DNA of 64,000 nucleotides. It comes from Symbiodinium natans (taxonomy: Eukaryota > Sar > Dinophyceae > Suessiales > Symbiodiniaceae). Under the pieces are notes generated by a model. It did not search any database and was not told the origin of the DNA. It was given only the letters and a program-made list of their open reading frames with translations. Both the position numbers and the translations under genes were made by a program. The stretch spans positions 623,501 to 687,500 of the forward strand of contig CAJNDS010002077.1 of NCBI GenBank assembly GCA_905221605.1, in the 5' to 3' direction. Of the stretch, positions 45,336-56,400 are shown one piece after another (position 1 is the first letter of the stretch; every line of letters starts with the position of its first letter).

Positions 45336-46195
45336 TGTGGGCAACACAGAGACAATCAACAGTGGCTTTAAGTACTGCTGAAGCTGAATTACATGCGTCC
45401 ATAGAGGGAGCAACGATGATTCAGTCGTGCACCCCTATAATTGCCGCTTTGGTTGGAACAGGTGAGGAATCACTGCAAAAAGTGCTGTATACAGATTCGG
45501 TTTCGACGTGCTCAATCATTCAATATCCTGCTGGAAGCTGGAGGACAAGACACCTGAGAATTCGAGCAGCCGGTGTCAGGTCTCTGGTAGACCGTGGTTA
45601 TATGGTGATAGCGCATCTTCGCGGTGAGTATATGATCGCTGACCTGTTGACCAAATTGATGAGTGGACAGGTGTATGCAAAGCAAAAGGCGCTTTGGGGT
45701 CTCCGACTGTTGGTACAAGGGACTGACTTGAAGAGGGCCTCGCTTGCAATGGCGGTCATGATGGTGGCTGCATCTCTGCAAGGGATGGCAACTGGTGGAG
45801 AAGAAGTGTCAACTGCTGGTTTCTTTTGCTCAGAAGAAGGGGTGTGCAAGGTCGCCAACACATCTACGGTTATGGTTCTGGCTCAAGGTATTGAAATGGT
45901 CATCAACAATTCAGACCTTGTTGCGTATTTGGTGGCAGCAATTATACTCTGGGAGTTGGCATGGTGCCTCTTTCGGCAGTTGTATAAAAGGCTGTGGGTT
46001 AAGAAAGTGGTGGTTATTCCTGCGAGTGCCACTTTGTATACAACAGTGGGTGGGAACTGTATGCACGCAAGCAGTGACTGTGATGTTCTGCGATATTCAC
46101 AGCCCAGGGCTAAGACGCTTTGTAAGCATTGCCTCAAGGATGGCTGGGTGGTGAATGCCGAGTTCCTTGGTGAGGAACGGGCCGCTGGAACGTGA
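45308..46195 (+). CDS. Copia polyprotein part 6: RNase H, membrane segment, Cys/His tail
   Basis: RNase H is recognised from MWATQRQSTVALSTAEAELH (Glu), LYTDSVSTCS (Asp), RTRHLRIRA and HLRGEYMIADLLTK. In-frame sequence probably begins about 45 bases earlier (SFAAGENEKSHSGAVVVW). After it comes a roughly 150-residue extension with a hydrophobic helix (LVAYLVAAIILWELAWCLF) and a tail with paired Cys/His (NCMHASSDCDVLRYS then TLCKHC). A membrane segment after RNase H is not part of standard copia pol. In other retroelements an extra ORF at this position can be envelope-like, but nothing here shows that. Confidence 0.88.
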   Translation: MVVWGDCPVMWATQRQSTVALSTAEAELHASIEGATMIQSCTPIIAALVGTGEESLQKVLYTDSVSTCSIIQYPAGSWRTRHLRIRAAGVRSLVDRGYMVIAHLRGEYMIADLLTKLMSGQVYAKQKALWGLRLLVQGTDLKRASLAMAVMMVAASLQGMATGGEEVSTAGFFCSEEGVCKVANTSTVMVLAQGIEMVINNSDLVAYLVAAIILWELAWCLFRQLYKRLWVKKVVVIPASATLYTTVGGNCMHASSDCDVLRYSQPRAKTLCKHCLKDGWVVNAEFLGEERAAGT

Positions 46196-46446
46196 ATTTT
46201 TCAAGTGCGAGGTGAAGAAATCCTCAATGGTAAGGGATTCGGCCAATGAGCTGAAGGTTCGTCCTGGATGACGTAAAACCATAATGTGCATTTCAAGCAG
46301 CTGGCTGCTGCCTAAATGGCGGTTTTTGGCCAAAGATCTGCACCTCCAATGTGTCCTAGGAAATCCTAGGACAGGGGGAGTGCGGAGCTGCAGCTGGTAT
46401 TGTAGAAAGGAGTTGGGAGTTGAAAGGGTCAACGTACCCGGAAATC

Positions 46447-46461
46447 TTTTTTGGCTCAAGA
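46447..46461 (+). other. Partial match to the dinoflagellate spliced-leader sequence
   Basis: CTTTTTTGGCTCAAG shares its last 12 bases with the 3' end of the 22-nt dinoflagellate spliced leader (TTTTGGCTCAAG). Relict leader sequences are known at retroposed gene ends. The upstream part does not match well, so this may be chance. Confidence 0.25.
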
Positions 46462-46586
46462 ACTTGGGCAATGCGCCCTGAGGAAAAGTGTCTTTCTGGG
46501 TTTGGTGTTGGTCGGTCCAGGGGATCAAGGGCTTCTGTTGGGGTTGACTGTTTTGTTCCCTGTCCTCCTTCGGTTGCCCCCCGTAT

Positions 46587-46725
46587 AGGGTTTAGGGTTT
46601 AGGGTTTAGGGTTTAGGGTTTAGGGTTTAGGGTCTAGGGTTTGGGGTTTGGGGTTTAGGGTTTAAGGTTTAGGGTTTAGGGTTTAGGGTTTAGGGCTTAG
46701 GGTTTAGGGTTTAGGGTTTAGGGTT
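46587..46725 (+). repeat. Interstitial (TTTAGGG)n telomere-type array
   Basis: About twenty TTTAGGG units occur, with a few variants (GTCTAGGG, TTTGGGG, TTTAAGG, GCTTAGGG). The repeat is the plant/dinoflagellate telomere type. It starts immediately after the likely 3' end of the copia element, on the strand opposite to the CCCTAAA tracts at 1-1050 and 14937-15268. Confidence 0.95.
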
Positions 46726-46809
46726 CAGCATCTCACGTCCAAGCATTCACTAGTCAACAAATTACTCCAGAAAAATACCCACCCGCCCAAAAAATCCCAC
46801 AACATTATG

Positions 46810-47441
46810 GAACGACCTTGCCCAATAAAAAAATGACCTTGCTTAGTAAAAAATGACCTTGCCCAGTTAAAAAATGACCTTGCCCAGTAAAACAATGACC
46901 TTGCCCAGTAAAGAAATGACCTTGCCCAGTAAAAAAGTGACCCTGCCCAGTAAAAAAGTGACCTTGCCCAGTAAAAAAATGACCTTGCCCAGTAAAAAAA
47001 TGACCTTGCCCAATAAACAAATGACCTTGCCCAGTAAAGAAATGACCTTGCCCAGTAAAAAAATGTCCTTGCCTTGCTCAGTAAAAAATGACCTTGCCCA
47101 GTAGAAAAAATGACCTTGCCCAGTAAAACAATGACCTTGCCCAGTAAGAATGACCTTGCCCAGTAAAAAAGTAGCCTTGCCCAACAAAAAAATGACCTTG
47201 CCCAGTAATGACCTTGCCCAGTAACAAAATGACCCTGCCCAGTACAAAAATGACCTTGCCCAGTACAACAATGACCTTGCCCAGTAAAAAGATGACCTTG
47301 CCCATTAAAAGATGACTTTGCCCAGTAAAATTTTTACTGGGCAAGGTCATGTTTTTACTGGGCAAGGCCAATTTTTTACTGGGCAAGGTCGTTTTTTTGG
47401 ACGAAACGACCTTGCCCAGTAAAAAAAATGACCTTGCCCAA
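46810..47441. repeat. 20-21-bp minisatellite AATGACCTTGCCCAGTAAAA
   Basis: About 29 imperfect copies occur, mostly in one orientation. Between about 47331 and 47390 three copies are inverted (TTTTTACTGGGCAAGGTC), then the original orientation returns. The resulting palindromes centre near 47331 and about 47400. Open frames through the array (MTLPSK and LLGKVIF repeats) are products of the unit length and are not credible genes. Confidence 0.95.
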
Positions 47442-47601
47442 CTGCAACCCGACCCCGGAGCTTTGAGAGTCCTGTTGTGTTTTGAAGATCTGCGTAGTCC
47501 ACGGCAGGGGCCCAAGGGGATTCTGTGTTTAAAGATCTACTCACCTAGAAAGAGCCCCATGTTCTCCACCATCCCTGCATTCGGAGATCATCGTCGCCTC
47601 C

Positions 47602-47934
47602 TTGTCTGCCTCAAGCGAGCTCCGAGTCTTGGCGCTGGAGTTCACGGTGCGTCGCAGGGTGCTTGAGGGCGCTTCGGGTTCTTTGCTGGGCTTTTTCGGT
47701 GTGCCTCGGGGGTGCACAATGTCGGGATGCCGTGCAGCCTTTAACATCTTCGTTCTGGCCCTTGCCTGTGGAGCTGGCGTCGGCATGTTGATGGGGGGTT
47801 CAACGGTGACCAAACGCCTCCCAGGCATGTGCTTTGCTGACCTGGAGGACGTCGGCTGCAGTGAGGTTTTCGGGCTTTCCATGGCAACCCCCTTAAGGGG
47901 CCCCTTTCAGAGTTTGAACTTCGCGTGGGATTAA
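47602..47934 (+). CDS. Possible small membrane protein (unidentified)
   Basis: A 110-codon plus-strand frame runs to TAA at 47932-47934. It contains one hydrophobic segment (AAFNIFVLALACGAGVGMLM) preceded by a possible internal start at 47719 (MSGCR), which would make it a signal-anchor. No family is recognised, and the frame could be chance. Confidence 0.3.
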   Translation: MSASSELRVLALEFTVRRRVLEGASGSLLGFFGVPRGCTMSGCRAAFNIFVLALACGAGVGMLMGGSTVTKRLPGMCFADLEDVGCSEVFGLSMATPLRGPFQSLNFAWD

Positions 47935-48789
47935 GTTCTAAGGTCTGGGCTGTTTAGGAAGTTTCAGAGTGGGATTGGGATGTTTAGACTAGTCTAGACC
48001 CTGTAAGTGCGAAGTTCTTGGATGGTTGACAAAATTGGAGAGCGAACAGCGCAGACGCAGATCTCCAGCAGGAACGTCGCCGGGACGAACCCGAGGACTA
48101 TGCCGAAGAGGCCCGGACAACCTCAATCCCAAAGGTTCCGATGGTTGGGAAACGGGTGCATGTTGGCGCGATCGTCGATGCGCCAGTGGCCCTAGTAAGA
48201 GTGTCGAAAGTCACAGTCCATCTTGCTAAAGAAGGCAAGTGACCGCAACTTGGCATTGGGGTGGTGTCGTATTCTTTCCTATTGCAGGTGCTGTTGCTCC
48301 TGAGCGAGTGCGTCGCCTCCTTCTTCGCGCTCGGACGCCTGCCTTGAACTTTGACAGGTCCCTCAGGCAGTTGCTGATTCGTAAACCGCTCTTTCACAAA
48401 TCTTCAGAACATGCATGACTGGCCTCGGGCTTCATGGCATGGGCTTGCCCCGAGCTAGAAGCTTCCCCTAACCCAACCTTGAGCCTTTTGCCCCTACACA
48501 TAGATGATGCAAGCCGATTCTTCAGCTTCAAGAGAGATGCTTCTCAGGGCTCCGGCCATCTGGCATTCAACTGGCACCGGTGGTTCGGAACCGCGTCAAG
48601 CGCGTGCGGCAGGCTCTCCGCGAGACTTTGGCCGATTTGGGGAGGGGCACCTTTGTTAAAACTTCGCCCTCTTTGCCACCACTTCTTTTCTTTTTTTGCA
48701 CACTCCCAAAGTGCCTCCAGGAAGTTCTAAGCGTTGCTCGTGCAGGAAACCCCATCCGGCTGGGTGACCCAAAGTCTCGAGTGAGTGCA
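47935..48789. other. No gene seen
   Basis: Short frames only on both strands. It separates the minisatellite region from copy B of the unknown element. Confidence 0.35.
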
Positions 48790-49236
48790 GACTTGGTTCA
48801 GGCACAAGGCGTTGTGTAATGCAAAGAGCTTGAGGCCTGCCGCCTGCATAACCGTTTCTGCCTGCTTAGGCTTGGCATGGCAGAGACACAGGATAGGCTC
48901 AAGCATAGAAACAGCAGTGAATGCACTACGTGCACCGTGGATTTGCCCCAAGAGGGCATCTCACCTTGGCCTTTTTTCCAGGTCCCCGGACCATGCTGTA
49001 TTTGCCTTGTCAAGGCATCCGGCAAGGTTGCCGGTGTGAAGAGTGTCGATGGGATAGCATTGATGCCACAAGTCTTTTTCTCGAGCAACTCCGTCGCAAA
49101 GTGGTTAGGGCGAGATCCTCCTGCCGGCTGCCTGTGATCCCCTATCATAACGTCCAGCGCATGCCGTATGTGGGCGAGAATGCAGTTGGACCCAGCACCA
49201 CCAGTTGGCTGACCCTGGGCAGGGTTAGCAGGTTCG

Positions 49237-49449
49237 CTAGTTGATGATGCTGCTCATCCGTGAGGAGGAGGGCCAGTTTAAGGTGCACAGGTTGCATCGC
49301 CTTGTTTTCCCCAGCATTCGTTTTAAGCTTTTAGGGGAAGTGAGCTCCATGTAAACCCCAGGAAAGGTGGTGTTCCTTCCATCGGCCTGCAGGGTGACCA
49401 ATACAGCGGTTCCTCTGGCCGGCACCTTACCCGCAACGGCAAACCACAT
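49237..49449 (-). CDS. Continuation of copy B ORF in another frame
   Basis: VPARGTAVLVTLQADGRNTT then FPGVYMELTSPKSLK aligns with copy A residues VPAKGTALLVTLSEGSRDTT, FPGV/YPGV and KLTAPKKLR. The frame is lost again after about 49330. Downstream pieces LLEKKTCGINAIPSTLFTPA (about 49050-49110) and KPKQAETVMQAAGLK (about 48835-48880) complete the match. Confidence 0.45.
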   Translation of the reverse strand: MWFAVAGKVPARGTAVLVTLQADGRNTTFPGVYMELTSPKSLKRMLGKTRRCNLCTLNWPSSSRMSSIIN

Positions 49450-50938
49450 TCGACGCCCCTTCAGGGACGCCAGTAAGGTCAGGCGTGACTTGCATGAGCG
49501 TGGCTTTGGGATATATCCGATGCAGCAGGTGGAAAGGGCAGGTGTTGGCGCCGGGTTTCAATGGCACCGGCATGGAAGCCCGCTTGACTGTGGCCTGCTG
49601 CGGGAAATGATATTGTTCAGAGGGTTCCTCCTCTACTTCAGCCTCTGAGGCCATAGCCAGGAATTGGTAGCCTAGCATGTCAATGAGTCGCTCAAGCGCC
49701 AGATGGGGCAGCCACATGTCCAGCACTAGCTGCATGGTGGGCATGAGCTCTTGGAATTGGGGAGGGAGATCGTTAACGTGGGGTTTCAATTCCCGCAGGA
49801 GGGCTCCCGCGCACTTAACCCTCAATGCAAGGATGCTCAGCGGGGAAGGGGGTGTCACTTGAAGGAAGTTCTCCATATCCGACCTAGTCACTCTCTTGCC
49901 CAGAAAGTCCCTGACGAAAACACCGCCCTCCGCCCTCCGCCCTCCCCCCCCCCCCCCCCCCCCCACCCCCCCACCCCCCCACCCCCCCCACCCCCCCCCA
50001 CCCCCCCCCCCCCCCACCCCCCCCCCAAGCCCCCCCCACAAAACCCTCCAAGCCCCGAGACCTCCCTGTTGTGCGGCCCCCCCCGTATGCGGCATGTGCA
50101 GATGGGCGAGAGCTGGTGCCATCGTGAGGGCAGCCTCCACTGCACCTATTCTAGCTTTAACCGCGGCAGGTAGAGTGCTTCCCTCCGCCTCAGGATAAAG
50201 AGCACGTGCCCAGATTTGGGGGGCTTGTGGCAGCAACAACAGGGCATGCGATGCATTGCCGCTAGACGAGAGCAGTAGGGGTCTTTGTGTAAGGTCAAAT
50301 CTCGTATGCTTGCCTTGGCCTTCTTTGACTTGCTCCATCTCCAAGCCGGTTATTGCATATGAATTGGCGGTATGGATGATGCTGCCGGTGACAGAGGTTG
50401 GTGCGCTCGCACCTCTACCCGTCATTCCGCTAACAAAGATGGACCGACAATGCCCAGCGGGGGTGAGATGAGGTGATGGGGGCGGGTGCTGGTATGCTGG
50501 GAATCCGAAGGCCTGGATGGCATGCTGCACGCTCAGGGCAAGGCTCTCATCCCAGTGTCGCCGAAGCTGGGAAATAGTTGCTAGCGAGCCGGGGACAAAA
50601 AGCTGCCACGGGGTTTCTGCCCCCACAAAGAAAGCATGTGCCGCACACGCCAGAACAACCAAGGGCCCTCTCGGGACGTTAGGTCGGCTACGCCACTTGG
50701 GCGACGCTGAGCAAGACGACAGGAAATCCCGCTTCCAGTGCATTACTACCCCTGGGAAAAGCTGAATCCGAGCCGGTTCACTGCCCCCTCGGGCGGCGGC
50801 AGCCCAAAGAGGGACCGTGTTCCCGTTGCCCCACACAGCCTCAGGCAAGGGTGGGGAGCCGGTGCACGCCAGCCCACTGTTGCAAAACGCTTTTTCCCTT
50901 CGCACCGTACCCATGTACAAATGGTGGGGGAATGGCAT
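49427..50938 (-). CDS. 503-residue ORF of the unknown element, copy B
   Basis: The start at 50938 is a frame opening. Matches to copy A are LLLSSSGNASHALLLL, VEAALTMAPALAHLHMP, VTRSDMENFLQV, PTMQLVLDMWLP and LERLIDMLGYQFLAMASEAE, then EPSEQYHFPQQATVKRA. A poly-Gly stretch (about residues 300-345) comes from the C-rich insertion and is probably a recent expansion that happens to keep the frame. The ORF ends at VVCRCG, where copy A continues through VVCCRR, so copy B has an indel there and continues in the next frame (49237-49449). Confidence 0.5.
   Translation of the reverse strand: MPFPHHLYMGTVRREKAFCNSGLACTGSPPLPEAVWGNGNTVPLWAAAARGGSEPARIQLFPGVVMHWKRDFLSSCSASPKWRSRPNVPRGPLVVLACAAHAFFVGAETPWQLFVPGSLATISQLRRHWDESLALSVQHAIQAFGFPAYQHPPPSPHLTPAGHCRSIFVSGMTGRGASAPTSVTGSIIHTANSYAITGLEMEQVKEGQGKHTRFDLTQRPLLLSSSGNASHALLLLPQAPQIWARALYPEAEGSTLPAAVKARIGAVEAALTMAPALAHLHMPHTGGAAQQGGLGAWRVLWGGLGGGVGGGGGGGGWGGWGGGGVGGGGGGGGRRAEGGVFVRDFLGKRVTRSDMENFLQVTPPSPLSILALRVKCAGALLRELKPHVNDLPPQFQELMPTMQLVLDMWLPHLALERLIDMLGYQFLAMASEAEVEEEPSEQYHFPQQATVKRASMPVPLKPGANTCPFHLLHRIYPKATLMQVTPDLTGVPEGASNVVCRCG
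49936..50040. repeat. Poly-C tract with CACCCCCC variants
   Basis: About 100 bp is nearly pure C interrupted by single A residues. It lies inside the coding unit of copy B and has no counterpart in copy A. Confidence 0.9.
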
Positions 50939-51159
50939 CCGCGAAGCGGTTTGCCATAAACAAATCCGGTCCTGGCAGGATCGCCAATTGAGAATGCGGT
51001 CCCATATCCGACTAGAAGGGGGAGGAACCCTTGCTCATACGGCCCCTGCCTCCACGTTCGTACCCCTTTAACTTGCGCCACCGGAGAGGCGCCGAAGGCA
51101 ATGCACGGTCAAAAAAGACGGCACTAGCTTACCCCACTGCGGAAGTCTGGCTACGTATG

Positions 51160-52411
<1,252 letters not shown>

Positions 52412-52630
52412 CTCTGCAAGACGGCCGGTGTGCCGTATGTTCCTCGATTGTTACTCGTGAACCAGCCCCCGGCATGATTGGCAACATTCTCTTTTTGTTT
52501 GGTTTCGCTACCACAATGGTTTACATAGGACAAAGTAGTTGATCTTGCTTTGCCCTGACGAACCGCGCGCGACTCATGGACGGCTACCAGAGACCACGAC
52601 AGGGATGGCAATGGCAACCTCCACCTCCTC
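52412..52630. other. Unique DNA between the duplicated block and the array
   Basis: No repeat or coding signal is recognised. Confidence 0.4.
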
Positions 52631-53477
52631 CGGCCAGAGTCTGACGTTTGCCTGGAAGCTTGCAGTCCTTGAGCTTCGGGTACGCTTGCAACCAGAGCTT
52701 GGAGAATGTGACGTTCGCCTGGCAACTTGCAGTTCTTGAGGTTCGTGACGTTGGCCTGGCAGCTTGCAGTCCTTGAGCTTCGGGTGCGCTTACAACCAGA
52801 GCTTAGAGAGTCTTACGTTGCCTGGCAGCTTGCAATCCTTGAGCTTCGGGTACGCTTACAACCAGATCTTGGAGAATGTGACGTTTGCCTGGCAGCTTGC
52901 AGTGCTTGAGCTTCGGGTACGCATGCAACTAGAGCTCGGAAAGTGTGACGTTTGCCTGGCAGCTTGCAGCCCCTGAGCTACGGGTACGCGTGCAATCAAT
53001 TCTTGGAGAATGTGACGTTTGCCCGGCAGGTTGCGGTCCTTGAGCTTCGTGAAGTGTGCCAGGCAGCCTGCAGTCCTTGAGCTTCGGGTACGCTTACAAC
53101 CAGAGCTTGGAGAATGTGACGTTTGCCTGGCAGCTTGCAGTCCTTGAGGCAACCAGAGCTTGGAGAGTGTGACGTTTGCCTGGCAGCTTGCAGTCCTTGA
53201 GATTCGTGACGTTTGCCTGGCAGCTTGCAGTCCTTGAGCTTCGGGTACGCTTACAACCAAAGCTTGGAGAGTATGGCGCTTGCCCGGCAGCTTGCAGTCC
53301 TTGAGTTCTGGGTGCGCTTACAATCAGAGCTTACGTTTGCCTGGCAGCTTGGCGGAGACCCAGTTGCCCAACACCTTGGGCCTGAATGTGACGTTTGCCT
53401 GGCAGCTTGCAGTCCCTGAGTTGCGTGACGTTTGCCTGGCAGCTTGCAGTCCTTGAGCTTCGGGCACGCTTACAACC

Positions 53478-56400
53478 GGCACGCTTGCAACCACACCTAC
53501 CCCACACCCTTTCCCCCCACCACGTCACAGGAACATGCCCGTCAATTTCTGAGACCCTATCCCACCCCCTTTCCCCCACCACGTCCGCTTTTCAAAACAG
53601 CTTGCAGTCCTTGAGCTTCGGGTGCACCTACAACCAGAACTAGCAGAATGTGACGTTCGCCTGGCAACTTGCAGTCCTTGAGCTTCGTGATGTTCGCATG
53701 GCGGCTTGCAATCCTCGAGCTTCGGATACGTTTGCGACCAGAGCTTGGAGAGTGTGACGTTTGCCTGGCACCTTGCAGTCCATGAGCTTCGGGTACACTT
53801 ACAACCAAAGCTTGGATGATGTGACGTTTGCCTGACAGCCTGCAGTCCTTGAGCTTCGTGACGTTTGCCTGGCAGCTTGCAATCCTTGAGCTTCGGGCAC
53901 GCTTACAACCAGAGCTGGGAGTTTGTGACGTTTGCCTGGCAGCTTGCAGTCCTTGAGCTTCTGGTACGCTTGCAACCAGAGCTTGGAGAATGTGACGTTT
54001 GCCTGGCAGCTTGCGGTCCTTGAGCATCTAGTACGCTTACAACCAGAGCTTGGAGAATATGACGTTTGCCTGGCAGCTTGCAGTCCTTGTGTGACGTTTA
54101 CCTGGCAGTTTGCAGTCCGTGAATTTCGGGTATGCCTACAACCAGAATTTGGACAATGTGACGTTTGCCTGGCAACTTGCAGTCCTTGAGCTTCGTAACG
54201 TTTGCCTGGCGGCTCGTAGTCCTTGAGATTAGGGTACACCTACAACCAGAGCTTGGACAGTGCGATGCTTGCCTGGCAGCTTGCCGCTTCGGGCACGCTT
54301 ACAACCAGAGCTTGGAGAACGTGACGTTTGCCCGGCAGCTTGCAGTCCTTGAGCTTCGTTTTCGCTTACAACCAGAGCTTCGACAATGTGCTTGCAATCC
54401 TTGAGCTTCAGGTACGCTTACAACCAGAGCTTGGAGAATGTGACGTTTGCCTGGCAGCTTGCAGTCCTTGAGCTTCGTCACGTTTGCCTGGTAGCTTGCA
54501 GTCCTTGAGCTTCGGGTACGCTTACAACCAGAACTTGGATTGGAGAGTGTGACGTTGGCCTGGCAGCTTGCAGTCATTGAGATTCGGGTGCGCTCACAAC
54601 CGGAGCTTGGACAATGTGACGTTCGCCTGGCAGCTTGCAGTCCTTGAGCTTCGTGACGTTTGACGCAGACGGCAATCAACAAGGCGGTGCAGGCCGACCG
54701 TGCCCCACACCCTTTCCCCTCCAACCTCTTCGCAAGAACACGCCAGCCAATTTCAGAAATGGTATCCGAATCGACAAGTACCACCACAGGACTACGCCAC
54801 CGGCATGACCATGGACCACGCGGGCGTAGTCAGCACGTGCCTATGTTGAGCAGTGACGATCCCCACCCCCTTCCTCCCTAAACTCAGCGTCATGCAGTGA
54901 AGTGCGATTTTGATCATGCATATCACGCAGCTTGTCCCTACCCCAGTCCCTCACCTACCCAGAGCGCTTTTCACCAGTGGCTGACGTAGTGGCAGCCTGG
55001 CAGCTTGCAGTCCTTGAGCTTCGGGTACGCTTACAACCAGAGCTTGAACTGGAGAGTGTGACGTTGGCCTGGCAGCTTACAGTCCTTGGGATTCGGGTAC
55101 GCTTACAACCAGAGCTTGGAGCATGTGACGTTTGCCTGACAGTTTGCAGTCCTTGAGCTTCGGGTACGCTTATACCCAGAACTCGAAGAATGTGACGTTT
55201 GCTAGACAACTTGCAGCCCTTGAGCTTCGTGACGTTTGCCTGGCCACTTACAATCCTTGAGCTCCGGGCACGCTTACAACCAGAGCATGGAAAGTGTGAC
55301 GTTTGCCTGGCAACTTGCAGTCCTTGAACTTCGGGTGCGCTTGCAACCAGAGCTTCGAGAATGTGACGTTTGCCTGATTAGGGTACGCCTACAACCAGAG
55401 CTTAGACAGTGCGATGTTTTGCCTGGCAGCTTGCCGCTTCGGGCACGCTTACAACCACAGCTTGGAGAACGTGACGTTTGCCTGGCAGCTTGCAGTCCTT
55501 GAGCTCCGTTTACGCTTACAACCAGAGCTTCGACAATGTGCTTGCAATCCTTGAGCTTCGGGTACGCTTACAACCAGAGCTCGGAGAATGTGACGTTTGC
55601 CTGGCAGCTTGCAGTCCTTGAGTTTCGTCACGTTTGCCTGGTAGCTTGCAGTCCTTGAGCTTCGGGTACGCTTACAACCGGCACGCTTGCAACCACACCT
55701 ACCCCACACCCTTTCCCCCCACCACGTCACAGGAACATGCCCGTCAATTTCTGAGACCCTACCCCACCCCCTTTCCCCCACCACGTCCGCTTTTCAAAAC
55801 AGCTTGCAGTCCTTGAGCTTCGGGTGCACCTACAACCAGAACTTGGAGAATGTGACGTTCGCCTGGCAACTTGCAGTCCTTGAGGTTCGTGATGTTCGCA
55901 TGGCGGCTTGCAATCCTCGAGCTTCGGATACGTTGCGACCAGAGCTCGGAGAGTGTGACGTTTGCCTGGCACCTTGCAGCCCTTGAGCTTCGGGTGCACT
56001 TACAATCAAAGCTTGGATGATGTGACGTTTGCCTGACAGCCTGCAGTCCTTGAACTTCGTGACGTTTGCCTGGCAGCTTGCAATCCTTGAGCTTCGGGCA
56101 CGCTTACAACCAGAGCTGGGAGTTTGTGACGTTTGCCTGGCAGCTTGCAGTCCTTGAGCTTCTGGTACACTTGCAACCAGAGCTTGGAGAATGTGACGTT
56201 TGCCTGGCAGCTTGCGGTCCTTGAGCATCTAGTACGCTTACAACCAGAGCTTGGAGAATATGACGTTTGCCTGGCAGCTTGCAGTCCTTGTGTGACGTTT
56301 ACCTGGCAGTTTGCAGTCCGTGAATTTCGGGTATGCCTACAACCAGAATTTGGACAATGTGACGTTTGCCTGGCAACTTGCAGTCCTTGAGCTTCGTGAC

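Larger units (their letters stand above)
39825..46586 (+). mobile_element. Ty1/copia retrotransposon, 5'-truncated and frameshifted
   Basis: The domain order protease, integrase, reverse transcriptase, RNase H on one strand defines the copia group. Gag and a 5' LTR are not found. The coding region starts abruptly about 400 bp after the triplet array. At least five frame changes (near 40680, 40950, 43335, 45105 and 45260) and damage around the first RNase H aspartate make it inactive. A purine-rich tract (GGACAGGGGGAG, 46370-46381) followed by TG may mark the start of a 3' LTR that would end by 46586, just before the TTTAGGG array. No second LTR copy was seen to confirm this. Two extra domains not usual in copia elements elsewhere lie between the standard ones. 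Confidence 0.92.
48790..51130 (-). mobile_element. Unidentified coding element, copy B (minus strand)
   Basis: Collinear with copy A from its upstream part (about 38150) down to the KPKQAETVMQ segment, so it represents the first roughly 2.3 kb of the unit. The region corresponding to 33083-35960 is absent. Coding-like sequence extends further upstream than in copy A, to about 51060 (FLPLLVGYGTAFSIGDPART and neighbouring frames), and stops at the (GT)n array at 51160. A long C-rich tract at 49936-50040 interrupts it. Confidence 0.6.

Noticed and set aside
46381-46586. A defined 3' LTR
   Set aside because: A purine tract followed by TG is suggestive, but no matching 5' LTR is in the window, so the LTR borders cannot be supported as a separate feature.
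46805-47515. Repetitive proteins with MTLPSK or LLGKVIF units
   Set aside because: The frames arise from a 20-21-bp minisatellite that contains inversions and indels. There is no start, context or conservation to support a gene.
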